Below, one piece after another: positions 53,378 to 62,368 of a stretch of 64,000 bases of DNA. Made by a program: the position numbers and the translations under genes. This stretch comes from a virus. Numbering within the stretch: the stretch's first letter is position 1; every line of letters begins with the position of its first letter. Location: the IMG/VR virus record IMGVR_UViG_3300007513_000004, positions 62,001 to 126,000 of that record; one strand, given 5' to 3'. The notes below the pieces were generated by a model. It worked only from the letters and a program-made list of their open reading frames with translations. It had not been told where the DNA came from and did not search any database.

Positions 53378-53572
53378 TTAAAAAGCCTCCTGTAGAATCG
53401 TGGCTAATTGTTCTCTATCCTGTCTCTCAAGAAACGGCATTGCTTCTTTCATAGGCATAAGGAATCTATTTTTATTAAAATATTTTATTAAAATATACTC
53501 CAGGAACATAATGGATTTAGTATCTCGTTGGACATTAAGACGACTTAGTGCGTCTATGAAGGTTTTTTCCAT
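53378..53572 (-). CDS. Small ORFan (64 aa)
   Basis: A helical protein (MEKTFIDALSRLNVQRDTKS, then FLERQDREQLATILQEAF). No signal peptide and no known family. It lies between dut and topA, with a hairpin downstream. The GGAGGGTGGC before its ATG gives a strong ribosome site. Confidence 0.55.
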   Translation of the reverse strand: MEKTFIDALSRLNVQRDTKSIMFLEYILIKYFNKNRFLMPMKEAMPFLERQDREQLATILQEAF

Positions 53573-53630
53573 GCCACCCTCCTTTGGAAAAGATCAGAAA
53601 GCTTGATGCTTTCAATATATAATCTTTTTA

Positions 53631-54155
53631 TTAGCCTAAAGATAAATCTGTGCTGCCAAAGCCTCCATTGCTTCTGATTGTTTCTTCCAACTCTTGCACT
53701 GCAAAGCTGCAGTTGTTTCTTTTTCTAAGAATAGCCTGAAAAAGCTTTGGCTTATTTCTTAAAATCAAGTCAGCCAAGGCTGGCATGGTCTGCGGCCTTA
53801 GTCCAAATATCTTTACAATGCCATTGGGGAATGTAATCCTTGAAGGGTCGCCGCCCATATCTTGATGGTGTACTCTTACCGGTACAAGAATTTCTCCCGT
53901 ATAAGATTCATCTATAACACCAACCGAGTTTGCCATAGACAACGGAAGCTTTGATATGCTGCTTCTTGGTACCACTTCAAAATAATAACCATTTGAAGGT
54001 TGCATGGAGATGCCCGTATTAAATAAAATAACGTCTCCAACAATCTTTTCTACACCAATAAACGTCAGATCATATCCCGTATCTGTATTGTGCGCCCTTG
54101 ATGGGACTTGTGCTTTTTCATCTAACAACTCTACCTTAACTTTAACATTAGCCAT
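53631..54155 (-). CDS. dut: dUTPase
   Basis: The trimeric dUTPase motifs appear in order: DTGYDLT, PRSSISKLPLS (motif 2), GVIDESYTGEI (motif 3, with the catalytic Asp) and the C-terminal Gly-rich RSNGGFGSTD (motif 5). At 174 aa it is slightly longer than bacterial Dut, with an insert near RVHHQDMGGDPSR. It turns dUTP into dUMP, protecting phage DNA from uracil. A strong AGGAGG site precedes the ATG. It is divergent from the 73-aa gene at 54267. Confidence 0.9.
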   Translation of the reverse strand: MANVKVKVELLDEKAQVPSRAHNTDTGYDLTFIGVEKIVGDVILFNTGISMQPSNGYYFEVVPRSSISKLPLSMANSVGVIDESYTGEILVPVRVHHQDMGGDPSRITFPNGIVKIFGLRPQTMPALADLILRNKPKLFQAILRKRNNCSFAVQELEETIRSNGGFGSTDLSLG

Positions 54156-54204
54156 GCAATCCTCCTAAGCTTTAAAAATAATACTGCGTAGCTCGAAATA
54201 GAAC

Positions 54205-54240
54205 AGTAAAATATTTAATGTCTATGAATAGAATTTTACT
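54205..54240. promoter_or_regulatory. Small inverted repeat in divergent gap
   Basis: An 8-bp inverted repeat (AGTAAAAT at 54205-54212, ATTTTACT at 54233-54240) lies between the divergent genes dut and 54267. It might be an operator. Evidence is only the symmetry. Confidence 0.3.
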
Positions 54241-54266
54241 CAGTAGATCTTAAAGGTTAATCGTCA

Positions 54267-54488
54267 ATGAGCAATAGACAAGATAAATACTTTTTGGAAA
54301 TCAATATAGAATGCGTATTAGAAATTGATGGAAAGAAAAAAGAAGCTACAATAGATAGGATTAATAAACTAATCTATAAGATACTAAAAGGTGAAGATGC
54401 AGTACATCTTAATACAAGTATGAATTTAATTGCAGAAAAAAATCTAATGTACTCATTGGCAAATATAGATTTTGGTGAAGAAAATTAA
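54267..54488 (+). CDS. Small ORFan (73 aa)
   Basis: A soluble Lys/Ile/Glu-rich protein (KYFLEINIECVLEIDGKKKE). It resembles small phage regulatory ORFans, but no family is recognised. Its 3' end overlaps the convergent metallopeptidase gene by 4 bp. Confidence 0.6.
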   Translation: MSNRQDKYFLEINIECVLEIDGKKKEATIDRINKLIYKILKGEDAVHLNTSMNLIAEKNLMYSLANIDFGEEN

Positions 54489-54895
54489 AACTTTGGATCC
54501 AAACACCATTGCATATAAAGCTTGAGAGCCCTTGCAACATCTCTATTCCATTTGTCTTTATCGACTGGAATCCCCAGCCTATTAGCTAAAGACAGGCCTC
54601 TCTTCCAAGCCTCAACTTCTTCAATTACAGTAAATACTCTATACATATTGCTTTTTTCATTATAATTATCTGTAACCTCTTTAACATTTGTAACCTTATC
54701 ACTTCCATATATAAGAATATGACCACACTCATGAAGTAACGTATAAAGCTGCGTCTCTAATGATCGAGTTGTATTTATAGATATAATTTTAGACTCTTGA
54801 TCTACGGAATCATCTCCATCGCGAGAGAAATCAACGCAGTAACCTTTGGTATAGGCCCAATACTCTAAAGCACCAATGGCATCTTTATGAGGCAT
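54485..54895 (-). CDS. Putative zinc metallopeptidase (HExxH-type, ImmA-like)
   Basis: LYTLLHECGHILIYGSDK contains HECGH, the HExxH zinc motif. A downstream EEVEAWKRGLSLANRLG supplies the distal Glu. This order (HEcGH, then E..A......lA..l) fits IrrE/ImmA-like (COG2856) small proteases. It could cleave a repressor or be a truncated neutral protease domain. Length 136 aa. Its 3' end overlaps the 73-aa gene by 4 bp. Confidence 0.65.
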   Translation of the reverse strand: MPHKDAIGALEYWAYTKGYCVDFSRDGDDSVDQESKIISINTTRSLETQLYTLLHECGHILIYGSDKVTNVKEVTDNYNEKSNMYRVFTVIEEVEAWKRGLSLANRLGIPVDKDKWNRDVARALKLYMQWCLDPKF

Positions 54896-54928
54896 GCCTA
54901 TATAATACTAAAATTAATTTATTAATCT

Positions 54929-57900
54929 TTACCCACTGCCTATAGACGTTGCTTTGAATTTTACATTCCAATCCATAACCTCGTTGAGGCCCTTTATTCG
55001 GATTATTGGCTGATTTCCCGATGAATAAATTGTATGATCTAATGCCTCATCAGTTTCGAATGGCGTTCCAATATCTTCATTCAAATCAATTGAAATGGAT
55101 ACTCCACCACCGCCATTGTCTTCAGCATATAATACCGCTCTCTTTTTATAGCAGGCTCTATTTGTGCTATTTTCGCTTTTTGCTATAATATCTGTTTCTA
55201 TATATAAAACTTCATTTATTAACATTCGAGTTCCAAAGGGAAATACATCAGAATGATCAGTTGTCTGTAAGCTAAGCTCTTGTTCGATTGTATAATTTAT
55301 AGGCGTATTTCCTGCTCCCCAGTTTACTGCGGCAACGCCCAGTGTTCCATGATGCCTATTCCCCCTAAATTCTACGTCTCTAAACTTGGCCGTCTTGGCT
55401 CCGCGAACACTCAGGGCTAAAACGTACTCCCCTTCAACATCAGGCGTAAAAGTGGGCGACTCGACAGCCGGATCGCTCAAGGAGGCCGAAGAGCCTTCCG
55501 GCGAAGTTAGCGTCCAACTATACACCAAGCTTCCTCCGCCTAGATCTGAGGACCCTGATCCGTCTAGCGAAACTAAGGCCCCTATGGCGACAGCTTGATT
55601 AGCCCCCGCATTAGCTACCGCCGTAACCCCCGGTACTCCACTTCCCGTATCCGTACTAAGAGAAGGAACAGGCCCTCCTCCGGCAATGGTTGCAGCTATA
55701 TAAACATAATCTACAGCCTGAGGAGCAAGCGAATTTACACCAAAATAAAATATATAATCAGAAGTTCCATAAATGTGATTATCAATAACAGACAAGTTTA
55801 CAACGTCTCTTGGCCCAATGTTCGACCCCATATAACAATTATGAAACTTATTGCCTCTAATGGTTACAAATTTAGCGTCCACCGGCTCTTGAGGGTTAGC
55901 AAGAGCGGGCCCCGTTGTAAGGCTGAGCCCCCCGCCGCCGCTTCCTCCGAAGTCAAAAAAGTCATTACCTACCAAATCAATAAACTCTCCTGACAAAGAA
56001 AACTTTGCTCCGAACGCACCATCCCTGCCAGTTCCTCGTACTATGTTATTAGAAAATTTAACCCTAGACTGATTATGCCCCCCGGTGTGAAGATACAGCC
56101 CTATCCACGGGTCATTTACAACATTGTTTGCAACCAAACAATCGTCGCACAAAACTCTTAAAGCCGACATCTTCCCCGAGTCTTCAATGTTATTATTCAG
56201 AACCTGGGTTGAATACCCATCTACACTCACTGGAATACCCGAATTCGCCAGCATATCTGCTACAAAATCTGTGTGCAAGTCTCTAGGAACACCCTTTATG
56301 GTTATGCCTGTTGTGGTAGCCTCTGAAACTATATTCTCTATTATATTTCCAGATATAATAGCCATCCTACACTTGGTGTATATTCCATGACACTCTGTCG
56401 CCACGCTAAGGCCATCAATATTCTTTATTATATTATTTTTAATATGTGCTTGTTGGCCATAGACCAGTATTCCTATATCGCTGGTGTGTCCAAGCGCGGC
56501 GCTTACGCCATCAATAATATTATCTTGAATATACATATTCTTCCACAAGTCCTGAGAGGACCTATTATTTGTTCCAAGACGAATAGAGACACCTTTGTTA
56601 TTCTTTATAATATTTCGCTCTATCCTAACCCTTTCAAATGGTCGCTCGATATATACTGGATTTATATAATTGCATGTATTATTTATAAAGTCCAGCATTA
56701 GGTCAGAATCACTGCTGGTGTCACTCAATAAATTTCTTACTACAGTTTTGGCAAGCGTGTCGTCCCCAACAAATTTGCAATTTGTTATTTCAACAGAATG
56801 CAAGGCTCTTATGAAATGCTCAGACACTGAAATCGTTGCACCATTTCCGTTTAATCTCAATGATTGCACTGTAGAGTACTCACTCCATCCGGCAAGATTG
56901 TAAGTTTTTCCCGCCACTAGTTCTATTTTATCTCCCGAATTAAATGCCGCAATAAATGCAGCTTTATCATCGCCGCCGCCGATTTCTCCATAATTTTCCA
57001 CTGGAATTCCGAAAGACAGTTCACTGCCGACCGAAATGTCTTCTTCGTAGTCTTCTGTATCCTGTCTAAAAATATCATTTATTTGAGCCCCCCCCTGGCC
57101 CGCCAGGGTTTGCATGTATGCCTTCCAGTGTTTCAGCTTCATGTCACTCAAAGCGCCTTTTCCGGAATGAGCGAGGGCATTACCAGAATTTCCTCCAGCG
57201 GCAATGACTGCAGCCGGGACTGAATTCGTCTTTCTCTTTCTGAACTTCATTTTGCCAGATGTGTCAATTGTAATCTTGTGATTGTCACCTACCCAAAGAG
57301 ATGAGTCTGACACATATAGATCTCTGACTTTATATTCTGCAGAACCTATATCATAAGAGTCATTTGATTGCGGAAGAATATGACCCCCCTGAGTGACTTT
57401 CCAGCGATCAGAACCTTCAGTCTTCATGATGATTTCGCCATCTGATCCAGTATCTACAACCTCAACACTTGTGTTTAACTGTGTAATCGCTGTTCCACCA
57501 CCTCCTGAGGGTCCAACCAAAGATGTTGGACTTCCCCAGCCTGAGACAGTCTTTGGGCCGTATATTTCATTTGTATCTGTTTTTATATAAAAATCACCTT
57601 CACTGCCAGGATCTGTAGAGGTTGGATCATCAGTTCCGTTCAAAATAGTCGCACCGTCTGCACCTGCAGCACCTGCAGGGCCAGTAGAGCCTGAGTCTCC
57701 TATTAGTGACGTTGCACTGCCCCAAGCTCCCGAATCGCGAGGTCCATATATATCACTCGTATCTGTCCTTATCCAAAAATCACCATCACTACCATCGGGA
57801 GAGCCAGAGCCTTCATCAAACGGAGCGCGATCTCCATTCCAAATTGTCTTTCCATCTATTCCACTCGGTCCTGAAGCACCATCGGAGCCATTGGCCCCGG

Positions 57901-58327
57901 CATCGCCAGTAGGGCCAGCCGGACCTCTTACGTCTCCTGCATTGATATCAGGCTCTCCACCGCTTCTGGTGAGAATTAAGTTATCACCAGAAATGTTAGC
58001 TCCGGTTATAGAGATTCCGTCTGCACCAGAACCACCGCCGCTTGCGGCTGTTGGAGAAGATCCATCATAAGTTAAGTTTAAACTTTGATTCACATCAAAC
58101 ACCATATCGCCTGTATTCAGGGTTGTAAACTCCCACGCAAGTGTGGTATCGTTGTATGTTGCAACCTTTCCGTCTTGACCAGCCCAAACGTCTGAGCCTG
58201 TTCCTACGATGTGGCGATCTCCATCGGATGGAGATAGGGTGGTTGGGTCGTCATGTGTGCTTGCTACCGGTGGATGTATCTTGCCCGGACCCCAAGGCAC
58301 TAGTTGGTCTGTTTTTGTATATGACAT
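54929..58327 (-). CDS. Tail fibre: DUF2793-like head, collagen-like stretches, beta-helix, PKD-like domain (1132 aa)
   Basis: Residues about 20-80 resemble a DUF2793 head (SPSDGDRHIVGTGSDVWAGQ). Collagen-like Gly-X-Y runs appear at about 132-155 (GPAGPTGDAGANGSDGASGP) and again at about 210 and 270, between two near-copies of an NGD/GDFWIRTDTSDIYGP motif. A right-handed beta-helix follows at about 470-870, with ladders of Asn-rich strands (NNIIKNIDG, NNIVRGTG). Then a PKD/Ig-like domain occurs at about 925-1000 (ANAGANQAVAIGALVSLDGS, then GEYVLALSV). The C-terminus is a beta cap. This is a receptor-binding fibre, possibly with glycan-lyase-like activity; no catalytic residues are identified. 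Confidence 0.85.
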   Translation of the reverse strand: MSYTKTDQLVPWGPGKIHPPVASTHDDPTTLSPSDGDRHIVGTGSDVWAGQDGKVATYNDTTLAWEFTTLNTGDMVFDVNQSLNLTYDGSSPTAASGGGSGADGISITGANISGDNLILTRSGGEPDINAGDVRGPAGPTGDAGANGSDGASGPSGIDGKTIWNGDRAPFDEGSGSPDGSDGDFWIRTDTSDIYGPRDSGAWGSATSLIGDSGSTGPAGAAGADGATILNGTDDPTSTDPGSEGDFYIKTDTNEIYGPKTVSGWGSPTSLVGPSGGGGTAITQLNTSVEVVDTGSDGEIIMKTEGSDRWKVTQGGHILPQSNDSYDIGSAEYKVRDLYVSDSSLWVGDNHKITIDTSGKMKFRKRKTNSVPAAVIAAGGNSGNALAHSGKGALSDMKLKHWKAYMQTLAGQGGAQINDIFRQDTEDYEEDISVGSELSFGIPVENYGEIGGGDDKAAFIAAFNSGDKIELVAGKTYNLAGWSEYSTVQSLRLNGNGATISVSEHFIRALHSVEITNCKFVGDDTLAKTVVRNLLSDTSSDSDLMLDFINNTCNYINPVYIERPFERVRIERNIIKNNKGVSIRLGTNNRSSQDLWKNMYIQDNIIDGVSAALGHTSDIGILVYGQQAHIKNNIIKNIDGLSVATECHGIYTKCRMAIISGNIIENIVSEATTTGITIKGVPRDLHTDFVADMLANSGIPVSVDGYSTQVLNNNIEDSGKMSALRVLCDDCLVANNVVNDPWIGLYLHTGGHNQSRVKFSNNIVRGTGRDGAFGAKFSLSGEFIDLVGNDFFDFGGSGGGGLSLTTGPALANPQEPVDAKFVTIRGNKFHNCYMGSNIGPRDVVNLSVIDNHIYGTSDYIFYFGVNSLAPQAVDYVYIAATIAGGGPVPSLSTDTGSGVPGVTAVANAGANQAVAIGALVSLDGSGSSDLGGGSLVYSWTLTSPEGSSASLSDPAVESPTFTPDVEGEYVLALSVRGAKTAKFRDVEFRGNRHHGTLGVAAVNWGAGNTPINYTIEQELSLQTTDHSDVFPFGTRMLINEVLYIETDIIAKSENSTNRACYKKRAVLYAEDNGGGGVSISIDLNEDIGTPFETDEALDHTIYSSGNQPIIRIKGLNEVMDWNVKFKATSIGSG

Positions 58328-58346
58328 ATCTGTTATTCCTTATTTG

Positions 58347-61300
58347 TTAAATTATATACCAGTTTGCACCATCAGACTGAACTGTAACTGCTACCCATAA
58401 GGACGATATCGTCTTGGTTGCTACTCCATCAATGTTTCCTGCGGCAGAAGCTACTATTATATCATTAGCTCCTGCAATCTTTTTAATATTATACAGCCTT
58501 CCTTCGCAAAGTGCAGCATCTGGCAATGTGAACGTTATATCACCCCCAGTGTCGTTTTCGCCCAACACTGTATAATCACTCTCATCAAGATTTGTGTTTG
58601 CATCAGTAACTGTACGAATAGGAAGATTTAACGCACCCTCTGCAGTAACCTCACCATCTACATGCAGCTTGGTTGCCGGGTTCGTCGTTCCGATGCCGAC
58701 GTTTCCCTCTACATAAAGACCACTTGTAGGAGGGGTGTTGCTGTGAACATTGTGACCTATTGAGACTCCACCGGCATCCATATCAACGGCCATTTTGACG
58801 TAGCCAGTTCGACCGCCGCGTGCAAATAGGACCTCGCCGCCAGTATTGGCAAAGAGCACCATGTCGGTACCGTCTTTTTGCGCCATACCCACATCAGATG
58901 CACCCAAATGGATCTTATCTTCATTCTGGGTAGTCGAGAAGTCTAATGGTGCGCCTGGACTCGTTGTTCCGATGCCGACGTTTCCACCGCTATCAATAGT
59001 TACTTGGTCGTCAGTGCCATCGGTGCCGAAATGTAGATTATCTGTAGCGTGATTATATGAGATAGCCCCAGCATGTGCGGATCCTCCGCTGGTACCATCT
59101 GCGAAGTAAATAGAGCCCCAATCTGATGAGGTTCCCGCAATGGTTATGCCGCCATTGCCAGCCTCGTAGATAACAAGGTTATCGGCACTATCATTGTAAT
59201 CTCCCGGAGAATCTGTTCCGATGCCGACGTTTCCAGCAGAATCGATACGCATGTGCTCCGTTGATTCTCCTGTTCCGTTTGCTCTGGTAAGGAAAACTAA
59301 GTCAGCATCATAGTTTGTGGCTGTTCCGTTTGATTTGGCGGCTCGGATGGTTGCAAACTCTGTTAAAGAACCCGCGACATCGTAAATGCCTCGGAAAGTA
59401 ATGCCTCCACCCACGCCCGCAGCTTGGGAGGTGGTATCTGATGCAACTATAGTATACATTCCGAAACCACTAGGGTTATGGACATCAAAAGTATAGGCGG
59501 GGCTTGTTGTTCCAACTCCAACACGATGGGTGGTGGAATCAACAAATAAAGTGTCTGTATCAACCGTTAGGTTTCCACCAGAATCTATTGTGGTAACTCC
59601 AGACAATGCTCCGCCAGACAGAATGGCCGTACCGTCCGTAAGCGTACCGCCGGTTATTGTGCCGGCCGATGCTGTTATGTCTGCCACGCCAGTTAAGCTG
59701 CCACCAGAAAGGGTGGCCGTACCGTCTGTAAGTGAGGTGCCGGTTATTGTGCCGCTAGAACTAAGGTTTCCAGTAACGGACAGTCCTGGATTAATATACC
59801 AAAGATTTTCCACCATCCCCCAAGAGAGGGTCTTATTTGTATCTCCGAGAAGAGTTATTCCTCCGCCATTTGCACTAGAATCATTTGGGGAATCTACTGC
59901 GTTTAATGTAATATTCGGATCATCAACAGTCATCTCTTCAGTATTAAGAGTGGTTGTTGTTCCACTTACTGTTAGATCATTTACTGTTAGATCACCCGTT
60001 ATGTTGACATTACCATCTTTATCAATTATCATCCTTGGAGAAAGAGGCGTTGCATCCGCCGGGTCTCTTGTCCAAAACCGTAATTGACTCTCTCCCGATG
60101 GGTCAGTCCAATCGGTTGTAATAGCACCTGCCAAAAGAGGAGTATTCGGCGCGTTTGTTTGTAGCTCAAATTCGACACCTGCACCAAAACCAGCTACTGG
60201 CGTAGCGGAACAGGCGTTAGAAATGCGTTGTCCGTAAGTAATGTTGTCAGAAATAGCGCTTGTGGTACTAACCAATAGTGTTTCGGTCCTGGTTTGTCCA
60301 ACGACATGAAGAGCGGACCCCGGAACGCTTGTCGCAATTCCAACCCGTCCAGCGGAATCTACAGACCAACCCTGATTAGTGCCATTAGTTTTCGAATACA
60401 GCCTTTCAGTATCATGATCATACTTTACAGCGCCCTCACCGGGGATGCCGCTAGCGGATGCAAAATGCAAGGCATTAACATGCGCCCCATCTGTCGCCTG
60501 TATCTTAATGCCTGTATCGTTGACAGAAGGAGAAACTACAAGCTCTTGATCTGGGTCGACCGTACCAATGCCAACAAACCCAGCTTGACTGACTGTCATT
60601 ACCGGGCTTGCAGAAGAGTTTCTAAGCCTAAAGCTTTCAGCATCAGCGCTACCATCTGCGCCCTTACTTCCGATAGCCCACTTTAAAGTGCCACCTTCTT
60701 CAAATCTTATATTTGTATTATTGGCTGCAGTTGATTCTAGGCCTATGTTGCAAGAATTATTAACATCAATATTCTTTACAAAAAGCACCTTGCCACCAGG
60801 CAGGGAGGGTGAGGCTGTTTCAACATATAATGGATGATCTGTTAAGCTAGAACCTATAGATGCAGTCGTTGAAACAAACAAATTACTATTAACAGTTGCG
60901 GAACCAGCCGTTAAAGCATTGGTAATAGCTGCAGTATCCGCCGTTAAACCTGCCGCAATAGCTGCAGAATCCGCCGTTAAACCTGCCGCAATAGCTGCAG
61001 AATCCGCCGATAAGGTGGAGGAAATTACTGCCGAGAGAGCGGCAAAGTCGAGGACGGTTGTGGCGCCGGCCGATAAGGCTCCGGCAATAGCTGCCGAGCC
61101 TGCTGTTAAAATACCAACATCTGCGGTACCTGCAATATTTGCATTATCGTTCAGCCACAAATCATGCCATCGCTGGCCATCAATTCCTAAGTTTAAAGTT
61201 GCTGACTCAGGTAGAAGATCAGAGTTAATATTCGCAGAGAAAGTAACTGTATCATTGCCCATGATCCCATCGGGCTCATTCCCCAATACAATATTTCCGC

Positions 61301-61430
61301 CTATGGTTATATTGCCAGTTACATCAAGATCTGCGTCTATACTAACATCTTCTGAAAAGTTGAAAGAACTGTTTATGGTTATTGGACCACCAGAGTGTGA
61401 TTCGATTGTATTAACTTTTAACGTACTCAT
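58347..61430 (-). CDS. Tail fibre (1027 aa) with tandem AAIAAGLTADS and VGIGTTSP repeats
   Basis: MSTLKVNTIESHSGGPITIN is the typical start of marine phage tail fibres. A short-period repeat GLTADSAAIAA lies at about residues 145-175. Many further units of DGNVGIGTTSPGA type with ERLYSKTNG-like strands follow, forming a fibre shaft. The C-terminus (GENDTGGDITFTLPDAALCE, then VAVTVQSDGANWYII) is a common fibre-tip ending. It lies 19 bp from the preceding fibre gene. It is probably a receptor-binding or shaft protein. Confidence 0.8.
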   Translation of the reverse strand: MSTLKVNTIESHSGGPITINSSFNFSEDVSIDADLDVTGNITIGGNIVLGNEPDGIMGNDTVTFSANINSDLLPESATLNLGIDGQRWHDLWLNDNANIAGTADVGILTAGSAAIAGALSAGATTVLDFAALSAVISSTLSADSAAIAAGLTADSAAIAAGLTADTAAITNALTAGSATVNSNLFVSTTASIGSSLTDHPLYVETASPSLPGGKVLFVKNIDVNNSCNIGLESTAANNTNIRFEEGGTLKWAIGSKGADGSADAESFRLRNSSASPVMTVSQAGFVGIGTVDPDQELVVSPSVNDTGIKIQATDGAHVNALHFASASGIPGEGAVKYDHDTERLYSKTNGTNQGWSVDSAGRVGIATSVPGSALHVVGQTRTETLLVSTTSAISDNITYGQRISNACSATPVAGFGAGVEFELQTNAPNTPLLAGAITTDWTDPSGESQLRFWTRDPADATPLSPRMIIDKDGNVNITGDLTVNDLTVSGTTTTLNTEEMTVDDPNITLNAVDSPNDSSANGGGITLLGDTNKTLSWGMVENLWYINPGLSVTGNLSSSGTITGTSLTDGTATLSGGSLTGVADITASAGTITGGTLTDGTAILSGGALSGVTTIDSGGNLTVDTDTLFVDSTTHRVGVGTTSPAYTFDVHNPSGFGMYTIVASDTTSQAAGVGGGITFRGIYDVAGSLTEFATIRAAKSNGTATNYDADLVFLTRANGTGESTEHMRIDSAGNVGIGTDSPGDYNDSADNLVIYEAGNGGITIAGTSSDWGSIYFADGTSGGSAHAGAISYNHATDNLHFGTDGTDDQVTIDSGGNVGIGTTSPGAPLDFSTTQNEDKIHLGASDVGMAQKDGTDMVLFANTGGEVLFARGGRTGYVKMAVDMDAGGVSIGHNVHSNTPPTSGLYVEGNVGIGTTNPATKLHVDGEVTAEGALNLPIRTVTDANTNLDESDYTVLGENDTGGDITFTLPDAALCEGRLYNIKKIAGANDIIVASAAGNIDGVATKTISSLWVAVTVQSDGANWYII
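60940..61005. repeat. 33-bp tandem repeat in tail-fibre gene
   Basis: Two identical 33-bp units (60940-60972 and 60973-61005), with diverged copies on both sides, encode the GLTADSAAIAA fibre repeat. Perfect identity suggests recent duplication and possible length variation. Confidence 0.8.
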
Positions 61431-61458
61431 CTAATAATTTCTCCTGAGTCAATCATTA

Positions 61459-62085
61459 CTATAATATTAGTAAATTAGCATCTTCCTGAATATCTAGCGT
61501 AACACCCTCTTGAATATCAATGTCTCCAATCAACATATGGTTCAAACCGGAATAGATATTTAAGTCCGCTGATAAGTTGGGAACATTGGAATATAAACGA
61601 GATTCTGTCATACCCACAACCTCAAGGTATCCAGATACTTGCAATGCCTTTGCCGCACTTGGGTCAAAAGTTTCTGCATTTGTTCTAGCCCCCGAATTAG
61701 TTCTAGATATCTCTAAAGCATTCGTGTCAACGAATGTGCCGGCTGAAACATCATTTACAATTCTTACCGCACCACTATCTGCGGTTATTTCCCTTCCAGA
61801 CCCTCTGACTCTAGGGTCTCGCTCTCTAATGCCAATCCCATCATAGGCTCTATCGAGATGAAAATTAAACCATGACTCTATATCATCAAGGCGCTCATTT
61901 ACATCTATAAATTCTTCATCAAAATCTGATATATGTGGAGCAATACCTAATGTATTCTCTATGTTTACCGCAGCAGATCGAAGCCTGTTAACGCTTTCTG
62001 CGTTAACGGCACTATATCGGTCAACAGCCAGTGGAATCTGGGCATAACCGTCAATTGCTTTGGGATAAACACTATAATCTGACAT
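61459..62085 (-). CDS. Virion protein, conserved in marine phages (208 aa)
   Basis: The motif VDRYSAVNAESVNRLRSAAV followed by NIENTLGIAP, with an acidic helix after it, is characteristic of a small structural protein family that I associate with uncultured marine phages (form VNaEsvNRyRsAilNIE..LGI). The C-terminus is beta-rich. It is probably a head-tail or fibre-attachment protein. It precedes the fibre gene by 28 bp. Confidence 0.65.
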   Translation of the reverse strand: MSDYSVYPKAIDGYAQIPLAVDRYSAVNAESVNRLRSAAVNIENTLGIAPHISDFDEEFIDVNERLDDIESWFNFHLDRAYDGIGIRERDPRVRGSGREITADSGAVRIVNDVSAGTFVDTNALEISRTNSGARTNAETFDPSAAKALQVSGYLEVVGMTESRLYSNVPNLSADLNIYSGLNHMLIGDIDIQEGVTLDIQEDANLLIL

Positions 62086-62101
62086 TTAATACCTTCTCAT
62101 T

Positions 62102-62263
62102 TTAACTAGTCTTTTTTACCACTTTCCCAGTTGACCTTCCAGGAACAGAAATCAGCTTAGAGATCCTTCTCTTCCTAATTACACTACCAGTTTTTTTAAT
62201 AGCAGATTTCTTAGCTTTTCTAGCCTTGCTTTTCGCTATTTTTCTGCCACAACCACATCCCAT
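62102..62263 (-). CDS. Basic Cys/Gly mini-protein (53 aa)
   Basis: ATG 62263 (with GGAG 6 nt before it) to TAA 62102. The product begins MGCGCGRKIAKSKARKAKKS and is Lys/Arg-rich throughout. It may bind nucleic acid or metal. Short proteins of this type (M.CGC plus basic tail) are frequent next to structural genes in large phages. Confidence 0.6.
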   Translation of the reverse strand: MGCGCGRKIAKSKARKAKKSAIKKTGSVIRKRRISKLISVPGRSTGKVVKKTS

Positions 62264-62368
62264 GAAACACTCCGACTACTTCATTAGAATAATTATTATT
62301 AGTATTACTTATCTAATGTTATTAATTTATATACTTATATAGGAAAGCCTCTTTCCCTTGGACTACAA
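62264..62368. promoter_or_regulatory. Divergent region upstream of protease gene
   Basis: This AT-rich 105-bp gap holds CTTATATAGG at about 62335-62344 on plus, the same 10-mer as in the minus-strand gap before the vWA lipoprotein (start 25398). It may be a shared promoter core. No -35 element is clear. Confidence 0.3.

Noticed and set aside
60294-60686. 130-aa plus ORF in the tail-fibre gene
   Set aside because: Antisense to a well-supported tail-fibre frame and lacks any domain.
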